From contig JAIVEN010000008.1 of NCBI GenBank assembly GCA_026686845.1, forward strand, positions 36,894,501 through 36,958,500: a DNA stretch of 64,000 nucleotides, read 5' to 3'. The notes below the pieces were generated by a model. That model had not been told where the DNA came from, ran no database searches, and saw only the letters and a list, made by a program, of their open reading frames with translations. This DNA is from Adenanthera pavonina. Taxonomy: Eukaryota; Streptophyta; Magnoliopsida; Fabales; Fabaceae. Numbering within the stretch: the first letter of the stretch is position 1; each line of letters starts with the position of its first letter. This document shows positions 46,717 through 56,713 of the stretch, in pieces. The translations under genes were made by a program, and so were the position numbers.

Positions 46717-47829
46717 TACCTAGGTTCTATCATTGAAAAGCTGTGTAGTCGTTCTTGGTCAGGTTGATCTAACATTTGTTCTCATATGCAGTTGATGGGA
46801 TAGGTTCGGATTTACCCATGTCGTTTCTTTTCTTTTCTTTTTTTTTGCTTTTTCTCCTTTTTCGGTCGTAGGAATTTTCCTGTGATGATCTAGGTTTCAT
46901 CTATGACATTCAGAAAAGTCAAGTTTTAAAGATAATTTAAAGCGAGCAGAATATTGTGTTTAGTTCAAACAGCATCGCTGTATGCTATTTTGCTCTTTCG
47001 TTTTCTGTTTTTGTTGACTTGTATTCTGATGAATCAGCGGAATCAATATGGATGATGCGATACTGTCTGCAAGATGAGTTAAGAAAAATTGCTCTGGGAT
47101 ATTAATTTATAAGACTGCTATATTTCAAACTTCAGTCAGGAAAATGAGGGTCCGAATGGTTTATTTGCAAAGGGACTGAATGTAACGTAGGGGAATAACA
47201 ACTAGGTTAGTGCCAAGGTTTGTTGTTGGATATGTAAATTAATTTATATTTTATTTTTTAATTAAATAAAAATAAAATTTAAAAATTAAAATGCCTCTTC
47301 ACGGTTGGCACTTGATAGTGGACGATGGTAGCCGGTGGGGGCCATCATCCAACAATTTTCGTTCATACCATTTTTGGATGTAATGCATAATATATGACTT
47401 GTAATGATGGGGCTTATGTTGGTAATGGATTGTACCGAAAGCAAGGAATCAAACTAAGTACATTTCTCTATCCGAAGTATTTTACCCATTTTACATGGCA
47501 AAGAGGCTGCCATTATGCTCTGTATTTTATGTATGTCTGTGGAGGGAGAAAGAATGATTATATCGAAAATCTTCACGGAGTCAGTGAAACTCCTGCTGGC
47601 AATTGATAATTAGTAGTCCTGAGTTTATAATGACAATCGGTGAATATTAATATACTTAGGAAGATGATGACAATAATAACACAAGTATTATCCCATTGAG
47701 TGGGGTTAGCTACATGGCCATGTAATGTTAATGTACTTTATAAAAAATTATAGGTTATTTATCATGAGATTCTATCTATGCCTTTCTTAGTCTTTTTTTA
47801 CCTTTTTTTAGAACTAAAAACCATTTAAT
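46717..47829. other. Alfin-like 3' UTR and intergenic DNA
   Basis: About the first 350-450 bases are likely 3' UTR. The remainder holds no recognised gene or repeat. Confidence 0.45.
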
Positions 47830-48135
47830 TTATTTTGATTAATAACATGTCTAATGACCTTTTTTGTACATATTTATATCATCTTAAACAATATTTAATT
47901 ATTTTCTCTTCTATAAGTATTACACTAACTTTTCCTCATATACAATTATTTTTAATATTGTCTTTTCTTGTATATCTACATATTCATCTTGATATCCTTA
48001 TCTCGGGTACCCCATTCTTTGCTCTTGTTGTCCATCAATATCCAACATTTACTGCTATATAACATTGCTAGTTTTGTAGCCATTTAGCAGTACTTTCATT
48101 TGAGTTTCACTTTTAGGATCACAAATGTTGCCCCC
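47830..48135 (-). mobile_element. RTE-type LINE relic, C-terminal end of pol
   Basis: The minus strand read in shifting frames gives CDRKV-LKWK, AMLYSSKCWILMDN, then IEEKI and YVQKRSLDM. These match the order of the RTE pol C-terminus in plants (CDRR-PLKLKGKFYRT, PAMLYG-ECW, APIEEKM, GHVQRRP). There are several stops. It is a dead fragment. Confidence 0.6.
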
Positions 48136-49348
48136 TCACACATATTTCTTATAACTCTAATATATATGTCACATTTGAAAATGTGACGCGAATGGCACGA
48201 GAATAAATAAAAAAATAAAGAATCTGGCTTTAACCATGACGGAGGTCGACTTAGGAGGAGTCACCACTAAAATTTTAAGAAAAATTTTGGAAAAAACAAA
48301 TAAAAAGGAAAGGATGGTCTATGAAACAAAATTGGATTTGAAAGTACATTTGTAAGTAGGAAAGGTGATAAACATCTCATAATACCTATTCCTCATATTG
48401 GTTACCTTAATTTGATTATACAAATTAATATAGTTTTAAAAATATTTTGGTTATTCTTAAATCATTCGCATGCAAAATACAAATATAGAAAAGAGAGAAA
48501 TTAAGAAAATGAAATAAGAAAAATATTATTTATTTATAAGGCCAGACTTGACCTAAGATAAGAATCTAGGATCTACATATCCTATGGTAGGGATCAAAAT
48601 CTACGTAATTCAAGATAAAAAGACGTGTCAGTTAATTGGTATTTTTTTAATTAGAAAGAAGCAAATAGAGAAAGATAATTGAAAATAACTTATCATTTTA
48701 CAAACAAAATAATTTTATGAAATTTGAGTTGACATTTTTTAATTTGTAAAAGATAATTTAATTTCACTTACTTACTCTTATTTTTATTTAATTTTGAAAA
48801 TATTTTTTATTTTTGATTTTCTTTAATTTTTGAAAATACTCTTAATGGATTTTTGGCTTTTTGAAAATATACTCCCTTTTTTGTATTTTTGGAAAACACT
48901 TCTATTTTTAATTATTGTTCTTTTTTTTTATTGTATAAAATAACATTGATCCACCTACTGCATACTTCTCATCATGTTTAATAGTCTGATTTCTTAAGTA
49001 CCTATAGAAACTCTAAAACCTCCACAATGTAGAAGTTTTATTATGTATTTTAAGGCCACAATTTAGAAAACTATATTATATATTTTTTTATTTTTTATGA
49101 AATATTATTATTTTCATAAATAAAACCATTATATAAATAATTATAATATTTTAAAAAGTTGCGCTAGCTGGACCGATACATCTACATGGACTCTCCATCT
49201 CACGCTATAACACCGTTAACTGAGATTTCTACAAAAGTTCAAAAACCTTCAGGGTGTAATTATTTAACCAATTATTTTCCTACAATATTATTTTTTCAAA
49301 GAACCAGAAAAATATCATTATTATATTTATTTAAAACCTTTTGAGGTA
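48136..49348. other. AT-rich region, possible retrotransposon debris
   Basis: 48215-48290 contains GGAGGAGTCACCACT followed by AATTTTAAGAAAAATT, a combination I associate with decayed plant LTR-retrotransposon DNA. Nothing else is recognised. Confidence 0.3.
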
Positions 49349-49350
49349 TA

Positions 49351-49637
49351 CTCCCTCCCTTCCTTAATATAAGGAACAATTGGAGGAGTTTCCATATTTT
49401 AAAATATAAGGGACACATGAGATTTGTCTGGTGTATTTAATGATTTTTTTTCCAAAATACCCCTAATTAAGATAGTATGTTTTAATATAATTTATTTGTA
49501 TTAATTGCATGATAGAAGAGTTATTAACATTAAATGAGGGTATTTTTGAAAACTACTTTATATTCCTAACAAATTTATTGCTTTCCTTAATCCGTGTAAT
49601 TTTGTCTCTTGTCTCTTATATTAAGAAACGGAGAGAA
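49351..49637. mobile_element. Stowaway-type MITE C (287 bp)
   Basis: The left end CTCCCTCCCTTCCTTAATAT is the inverse of the right end (outwards TTCTCTCCGTTTCTTAATAT, then AAG). TA flanks both sides (49349-49350, 49638-49639). Typical Stowaway ends and size; no coding capacity. Confidence 0.85.
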
Positions 49638-49639
49638 TA

Positions 49640-51100
49640 TATATTTAAAAGAGAAATTTCTAAATAATAGTTATTTATTTTAGTAAGTATAAGTTACCCA
49701 ACTTTAACTCAAATGCTTACGTCGTTTCATTGTCTCACGCAACTAAGTGATTAATTCAAATATTTGCATGGATTTAAAAATTTCAGGTGGCATAATTAGC
49801 TTTAAATCTTTCTATTTGTTATACTTATATATTTATCACTATTATTCTATTACTAGTATTTCTACTTCTTTATTATTATTATTATTATTACTATTTGTTA
49901 TTTTTATTTTTATAGATATATATTTTTTAGGAAAATAATATCTTTAAATGATAGGCCATTTGAATTTATGGTTATCATAGTCTCGGAAGCTTATATGGAG
50001 TAATCGTTTTAATGTATATAAAAGCTCAAAATGCATCTGTGAAGCAATCCTAAAAATTTGCATGAAATCATTTTTCATCATGTGTTATAAATTCAAAAAG
50101 ATTAAATGCCATGGGAATTATCACGAAAAATCAGCACATGTTAAGAGGACAAAAATTCACAAATCATAAACAAACAATTTAAACTTTTGAATGGAAAGAA
50201 GCTCTATAAATTCACAAAATACAAACCATAAACAAACAATTTCTTAAAGGTTCACCGACCACAGGTCAAGAGGACAAAAATCAAAACAACACGTCTGGTA
50301 CAAAATTTTGGCCAACCGTTAAACAGAGTACCTTATCAAACAGCAATAGCAATCGGCATTACCCAAAGCAATAGTAACTGAGGGAGTCTAAAATCCCAAC
50401 CCACCGTCTAAAATCTGAACTTTTGAAGCAAAAATACCAGTTGAAGACCCTTGGTACCTTGTGATTCAACCTTCCCACTGCGTTTGCTTCCTTCAACCTC
50501 GGCTCCTTCTTCTCTTGCCCTCCCTGATTTTTCTCATTCGGACTTCCTTTGTCTTTTTTTTCCCTAGTTTTTTTGCGGCCTTTCTTTCTCGCAATTGCCT
50601 TCTCTCCCTTTTGGCGCAATCCCCCTGTCTCTCTAGGGTTTTTTCGGTGTCTCCGCCTCTCTCTTTAGGGCTTTGCTCCGAGGCTTTTATAATTGACATT
50701 GAGAGTGATGAAACAAATTGCCCGAGCGCTTGATCCCTTTCTCTGTTCCCTCTCGTCCCCAATTTCACGCTCGTCTTCGCTGCTGCTCAAATTTGCCTTC
50801 GCCTCTACTACTCTGCAGTATTGGGTACGGAGTAGTGGAGGGAGTTCGTTGTCGTTTTCTTGCCCAAGCTCTCTCCCTGCCACTCGATTTGAACCCTAGC
50901 TCCCTCGTCACTCTCGCTCTCTGTCTCGCCCTTTCTGGTTCTCTCCTGGGTTCAGGCCATGCTCCTTCTGTTCTTCGTCCACGAGCCACTCACAAACGGC
51001 TCGTGGATACTTGGTTGAAACGCTGAACAATTCAGCGTTTCAGTAAAAAATATTATATTTTTTATTTATTATTTTTTTTATAAAGAGTATTGGACCTTTG
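49640..51100. other. Intergenic region with a C/T-rich island and two hairpins
   Basis: 49640-50330 is AT-rich with an (ATT)n tract near 49870. 50450-51050 is markedly GC-richer and C/T-rich, like a 5' leader, with small open frames that match nothing known. It ends in two perfect hairpins and then AT-rich DNA next to a hAT element. It may be a gene 5' fragment or part of an unknown element. Confidence 0.4.
50978..51042. repeat. Two adjacent perfect inverted repeats
   Basis: Hairpin 1: TCCACGAGCC (50978-50987) pairs with GGCTCGTGGA (50998-51007), 10-bp stem, 10-base loop. Hairpin 2: TGAAACGCTGAA (51016-51027) pairs with TTCAGCGTTTCA (51031-51042), 12-bp stem, 3-base loop CAA. Both stems are exact. 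There is no T-run directly after that would make a simple terminator. Confidence 0.85.
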
Positions 51101-51108
51101 GTGCCATG

Positions 51109-51776
51109 CAGAGGTGGTAAACGGGCCGGCCAGCCTTAAATGGGCCGGCCCGCTATAGGCCCGCCTTTTGGGAGGGGCGGGGCGGGCTGAGGCCCATATA
51201 AGGGCGAGCCTGAAAATCCCCAGCCCGCCCCGCCATACACGGGCTGGCGGGCCAAATGGGTCAGTCTTTTTTTTTTTTTTTGTTTTTTTTGTTAAATCAT
51301 AAAATTTTTTTTTTTGTTTGGCTAACCCCTTTTTTCCTCTACTTAATTAAATTATTAATTTTGTATTCACTATCATGAATAAAATAACTATATTCATGAA
51401 ATCTTTTATCGGTTTGATGCATAAAGTCTTAAAATATAATATATTAATACATTAATATGGTAATATCACAAGTAACATTTAGTTCAACAAAATAAAATAC
51501 AACTAAAATTAAAATATAAGAAAGATTGAGAAAGAAAATGATGCTTAAGCCCATTTTTTTAGTTTTTCTTTTTTTTAGATATAATTATATAGAGTAAAAA
51601 AATATAAATATATTTTAAAAAAAAAGCGGGCTGGCCCGCTGAAAGTGGCGGGCTGGCGGGACGGGCTAAGTTTTTGACCTCCATTATAAAATATCTAAAT
51701 TTTTTCAGCCCACCCCACCATATTTGGCGGGCTAAGCCGGCCGGCCTGCGGGCTCCGACCCATTTTACCGGCTCTA
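51109..51776. mobile_element. Non-autonomous hAT element, GC-rich ends (668 bp)
   Basis: Starts CAGAGGTGGTAAACGGGCC; the other end read outwards starts TAGAGCCGGTAAAATGGG. These fit the hAT end rule (C/T)A(A/G)NG. The 8-bp target duplications GTGCCATG (51101-51108) and GTGCCATA (51777-51784) match at 7 of 8 positions. Both arms carry GGCGGGC / GGGCCGGCC subterminal motifs around an AT-rich core. No transposase frame is present. Confidence 0.92.
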
Positions 51777-51784
51777 GTGCCATA

Positions 51785-52084
51785 TCCCAATGTACCTTGA
51801 GGCTGAAACATTGAATCATAGGTGTCTCAGTCCATTCTCCATTTTCCTTCTCTTCTTTTTTTTATATATTACTTTGTATTTTTAATTATTTATTTAATTA
51901 ATTTTATTTTTTTATAACTTGCATTTATCCAGGAAATGCAAGAAGCTTACTAATTTATCTAATTAATAAGGGTTTTTTTTTCTTTTTATTATTTTTAATT
52001 ATTTTTTTAATTTTATTTTTATTTTAAATTTTAATTTATTTAAAGTACTAAAACAAAATACGGTGTTCACAATATGTCACACAC
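51785..52084. other. AT-rich spacer
   Basis: T-rich, low-complexity DNA between the hAT element and the RTE relic. Nothing recognised. Confidence 0.4.
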
Positions 52085-52560
52085 AACTCTTCTTTTCCAG
52101 GGCTTTTCGCAACACTTCCTTGGTACTCAATCATAAGTATTTTTCAGGTTAATAAAAAATTATATGTAAATCTCTTTTCTTACTTCGATACCTTTCCATC
52201 AATCTTCGCAAAAGATAAAGAGCCTCTAGACTATCCTAGCATAAATTCAAATTGGTTATTTGAAATATAAGTTTTTTTTTCCTTTAATCACTCTTTCCCA
52301 TAATTTCATAGTATGACTTATAAGTTTTATGTCATGGTAATTTGCCCAACTTTGGATATTCACCTTATTTTTCTATATAGGCATCAAAGTACTTCTACTC
52401 CATTCTACTCCATTCGTCTGGCATTTTCTTAGACCTCAAAATTTTATTAAATAACCTAGGGAGCAAAGAATATGCTTCTCTAGACACATCCTTGATAGGA
52501 ATATTATCAAGATTCATTACTTTACCATTGTTCAAATTAAATATTCAATTACTTTATATG
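52085..52560 (-). mobile_element. RTE-type LINE reverse transcriptase relic
   Basis: The minus strand, across frameshifts and stops, reads LPRLFNKILRSKKMPDEWSR, ISHTMKLWERVIK, GKVSK/RFTYNF and VPRKCCEKP. This is the order seen in plant RTE-clade reverse transcriptases (LFN-IL-KMPDEWR, KLMSHTMKLWERVIE, YRSKKRDLHMVFIDLEKAYD, VPREVLW). The catalytic FADD block is not in the surviving piece. The RTE relic at 47830-48135 has the same orientation and could be the distal end of one element. Confidence 0.65.
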
Positions 52561-54008
52561 AAGGAAGGGGGAAAAGGAGATGAGATTTTTTTTTGCAAAA
52601 TTTATAAGAATTATTTTTTTTAATTTTCACTAATGTCATTTAAAAGCCTTTACATTTCTAAACAGGAAAGCATTTAAAAAAGGCTCTTATCCGAGATTGA
52701 TGCAATTTATCAATTCAAGATCTGAAACCCTTATATCACATGTAAGAATCGCTTAATTATAAATTGATTGATGAGCAAGGTCATTAGAATTGGATTGGAC
52801 TATCCAATTCGATAGATTGAACTAGGCAATGCTAGGTTTGATTTAGATAAGGGGAAACTGGCTATTTTAAGAATTAGTAGAATCGATTATGAATTGGTGA
52901 AACTGGTTGTGAATCACTAGAACGTATGTGAATTGATAGTCTTGATATTGATGCTAGAGATCTCCAAAATCTTAAAAACATTGCAAATTTAGATTCTCAA
53001 GGTGATGCCATAACAAATGAAGGATTTAATATATATATATATATATATATATGAATTCAATGATGTTTGACTGTTTGTGGTCGATAATAAATTAACAATT
53101 TATTATTATTTTATTTGAGATTTTAATTAAATCATGAAATTTATTTAAACTTGTATTGTTAATCTATTGATGAGATTGTACTTGAATAGTTTGCTTAAAC
53201 AACTATTTTTAATGTCTTACGAATATGTTTATTTCTAATTTAGTCCATTTCATGCTTATTATTTTTAATAAATAGCTTTATTTAATTTATTGGCACATTA
53301 GAAACTTCAATTATAAAAAAAAAAATAGGGAAGTATACCCCAAGTTTCTTTTTTTTTCATATATATTATTTAAAATATATTATTTCCATTACCACCAATT
53401 TAAGTCTAGTTAGATCACATTTAAATCATTAAATCTTAAATCAGTGTTTCTTCTAATTCAATGTCTCCTTCCATAATCAAAACATTGTGGATGAGCCAAT
53501 GATTCGTTGTGTTTTGGAATTGTACTGCAAACCTCATGATTGGTGACAAACATAAAACATTCCACATAAGCCTTGTGCTTTTTTATACTTAAAATATAAA
53601 AGAAATAATAAATAATGAATATATATATTTAAAATTCATGACCCTACACTAATCTTATATGCTGCATTTATTTTAAAATATAGGACGAAATTTTTTAGGA
53701 TTAATATTTTAAAATATAGGTTACTTTATGAAAGTTACTGAGCATTCAATGCTTTTTTTTTTCCAATTTTATTCTTATTTATGCTATTACTCATATGTGA
53801 GAGAGAAGAGTAAAAAAAAGTTAGGGTGAAGAGAGAATAATATGTTTTTATCTTTATTTAATAAGGATAATTTTAAAAAGTTATAAAAATTTTTAAAAAG
53901 AATCAAGGTTTTCTTGATTTGTGTGAGATAGATAAATATGACTTATAATTTTTTAAAAAAGAAAGTATTACCTTCAAATAGAAAGATCATGAAGTAAACT
54001 AAATTAAT
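52561..54008. other. AT-rich intergenic region
   Basis: An (AT)n run lies at 53029-53052. 52790-52930 has GAATTGATT/GATTGAAC-rich text resembling decayed hAT subterminal sequence. No coding region was recognised. Confidence 0.35.
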
Positions 54009-54043
54009 AGTGAGACCAATGTTATTAAGCCAGGAGTGGACCG

Positions 54044-54170
54044 AATTGTTAGATTAATTCAACCGTTACTTGGAGACACTTGAGGCTTGTTTTGAAGCTT
54101 CAAATTGTTAGATTGATTCAACCGTTACTTGGAGACACTTGAGGCTTGTTTTGAAGCTTCAAATTGTTTA
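54044..54170 (+). repeat. 59-bp tandem duplication
   Basis: AATTGTTAGATT begins at 54044 and 54103, and AATTGTTTA begins a third partial copy at 54162. The two full units differ at only one or two bases, so this is a recent duplication inside the hAT-like element. Confidence 0.92.
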
Positions 54171-54249
54171 AGGGGTTGGATTATGTTGGACAATTTTGAA
54201 CTGGCTTTTGAGTTAAGAATTGAATTGAGTTGGGAATTGGAGCAAGCTT

Positions 54250-55600
54250 TACTCTCCGCTTGACTAAGGAGAGAAAACAGGGAGAAGAAAAAACAGGGAG
54301 AAGAGAAAATGAGGGGAGAGAAAATGGAGAGAAGAGAAAAGTGAGGGAGAGTGATTTTCTCTCCATATGCTTGGCTGAATAGAAGAAAATCGGGAGAAAA
54401 GAAAAGTAATTAATTTTACATTGACAGTAATACCATTATTATTTTTAAGAATATATTTACATATAATAAAATTTGTTATTCTACAATATTACTTACATAA
54501 TTTCCATATCATATTAATAAATGAAATTCAAATATAATTTTAATTTTAATCTTAATTTAAAATTATTTTATCCAATCTTAATTTTATTAAATTTTTAAAA
54601 TCATTTTTTATACATTGATTTAAAAAATTTTAAAATAATGCTAAAATTAAAAATACATAATATATCAATATTTAGATTTAAAAACAACATAGGTATTTTT
54701 TTCTAAGAAACAGCATAACATTACATTAAGAAGCAATACAACATAACAAAGACAAGGGAAGCAAAATTTATTTTACCATGTAACTTTATTTTGAGGCTTT
54801 ATCCTCTCGTTATTGATTGAAAAAAACAAAAAAAACTTAGCTGTTGACTATATTTATTATCAGATTTATTTCTTTAAGGAGAATGTATGACATTGAGAAT
54901 GTCAATTTATTGTTCTATGATAACAATAAATTAAAAAAATGGGGGAATATCTTACGATCTTTGGAAGAAAATTCGTGTCACGAAAATGATGATAATTGAA
55001 TAGCCCAAATGCCGGTGTGGAGGAGAGGTTGAATGTTGACAAAGAATTTTTCAATTTGGTTGGGTGAAGGATTATATACAAATTATAACAATATACTATA
55101 AATCAATTTACATGTAACTTATATATATATATGTATATATATTAAAAAAATATATGTTTGACATACTTTAACTAATTTAAATTATTTTTTTTGGAAATTA
55201 AATAATAAAATATTCATTTGTCCAATTGATTATTTTTAGAATATAATTTATAACAAATTAAATAATATAATTTGTTTTTTCGAGTTTTGAAAGAAAGTGA
55301 GAGGAAAATGGGAGGAACGAGAAGAAGTAAAGCCGAATGAAGAAGTACGAAATGATAGCGGGAAAGTGAAAAAAAATTAGTGGATAATTTTGAAAGGAGA
55401 GTTTTCTCTCCAAAATCTCTCCATTTTGGGGGAGAAAAGTTGAGGGGAAAATCATGTGGGACATTTTTCCTTCATTTTTCTCTCCCATTCACTTTTCTCT
55501 CCTTAGCCAAGTAAGAGAAAATATAGTTTTTTTTCCCAGTTTTTCTCCCTACTTTTCTCTTCCAGCCCTATTTTCATCCATGCCAAGCAAAGCATTAGAG
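54250..55600. mobile_element. Foldback-like insert with purine-rich inverted arms
   Basis: The left arm contains CTTGACTAAGGAGAGAAAA (54258-54280 region) and the right arm its inverse, TTTTCTCTCCTTAGCCAAG (about 55492-55510). Further left-arm runs of GGGAGAAGAGAAAA face right-arm runs of TTTTCTCTYCC. TGCTTGGC at 54366 faces GCCAAGCA at 55580. The 800-bp core is AT-rich. Exact ends and target duplication could not be fixed. It sits inside the hAT-like element, so it is younger than it. Confidence 0.5.
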
Positions 55601-55860
55601 AACCAACTGGGTTTGCAAATTGAGTGAACTTTAATCTAAATTTAATTTTTTTGTCAAAATTATTAATTATAAAAATTATTAGAGTGAAAACTTATGCTTG
55701 GTTTAATTAAGACTCACCAATGTTTAACAAGTCATGAAGTTATCCTCAAGAATGAAAAATTGCATTATATTATGTAGACATTTTATAACATTGTGGTTAT
55801 GTCGTGTTATTATGTTTACTTATTAATATATTTCTTTCAATGAGTTGACATATGTTGTTG

Positions 55861-55897
<37 letters not shown>

Positions 55898-56116
55898 GTA
55901 AGTTTCTTAACTCATTGTGAAATTTAGACTATTTAAGTTTATTTTAAAGTTATTTAACAATTTGTTATTTTATTTTTCATATATATAATATTATTTTTTA
56001 TTTAATTATTATGTCATTGGTTTGATCATTGTTCTAATAGGTTGAATCATGAAAACCATGATCCCGTGGCAATTTTAGTTTGATGTTTGATTTAGATTTT
56101 AAACATTGAGTGAGAC

Positions 56117-56708
56117 TACTTAAGGTGAGATAAAAATTCCATGAATTTCATTACCAAAAAGAGAATGAAAAAACTCTTTGAGCTTTCTATAAAATATCAA
56201 GGATAAAAAATGGAAGAAAATAAAAAAAATAAATAATAATTCTTATGCTTTTAATTTTAAAAAATAATAATATAAGTCTAATTCTAAATGATCATAAATG
56301 CATAACAAATATTACATGGAACAAAATTGTTTTAAGTTATGCCCTTACTTAGTTACTTTCCCCTTTGATCATACCAAACCCAAAATGAATATTACAGTTT
56401 CTCGAACATGATCCTCATCTAATCATTCAAGTTACGCGTCGCGATTAAATTATTCACAGCAACTAAGCAAAAGGGCGAATGCATCTGCCTTGTGATGTTC
56501 ATAAATTAATAGTTTTGTCATACCAAGTCAAATCCCATGGAGAAAATACACTAAATAAAAATTAAAACTAATTAGCCTCTGTGACCCAACTTACTTAAAG
56601 TTCCGCTCACCCAAAAAACAGTGGCTTTGCCATCATCATCTCTCCTTCACAGGTACCCCGAGAAAGGGAGAGACATGCCTTCAAACAAACACATATTAAT
56701 GAAAGAAG
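56117..56708. other. Intergenic spacer between hAT element and solo LTR
   Basis: AT-rich, with a slightly more GC-balanced stretch at 56390-56680. No gene or repeat was recognised. Confidence 0.4.
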
Positions 56709-56713
56709 CATAT

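Larger units (their letters stand above)
54017..56108. mobile_element. Non-autonomous hAT-like element (2092 bp) with internal insert
   Basis: Left end CAATGTTATTAAGCC; right end read outwards CAATGTTTAAAATC. Perfect 8-bp target duplications AGTGAGAC lie at 54009-54016 and 56109-56116. Ends fit hAT (CAATG). Near the left end a 59-bp unit is tandemly doubled (54044-54102, 54103-54161). The middle holds a foldback-like insert. An (ATT)n microsatellite lies at 55860-55896. No transposase is recognised. A second member's end lies at 1-127. Confidence 0.88.

Noticed and set aside
50461..51026. Overlapping open frames on both strands in the GC-rich island
   Set aside because: Arg/Ser/Leu-rich translations without domains; several frames are open at once, as expected from base composition.
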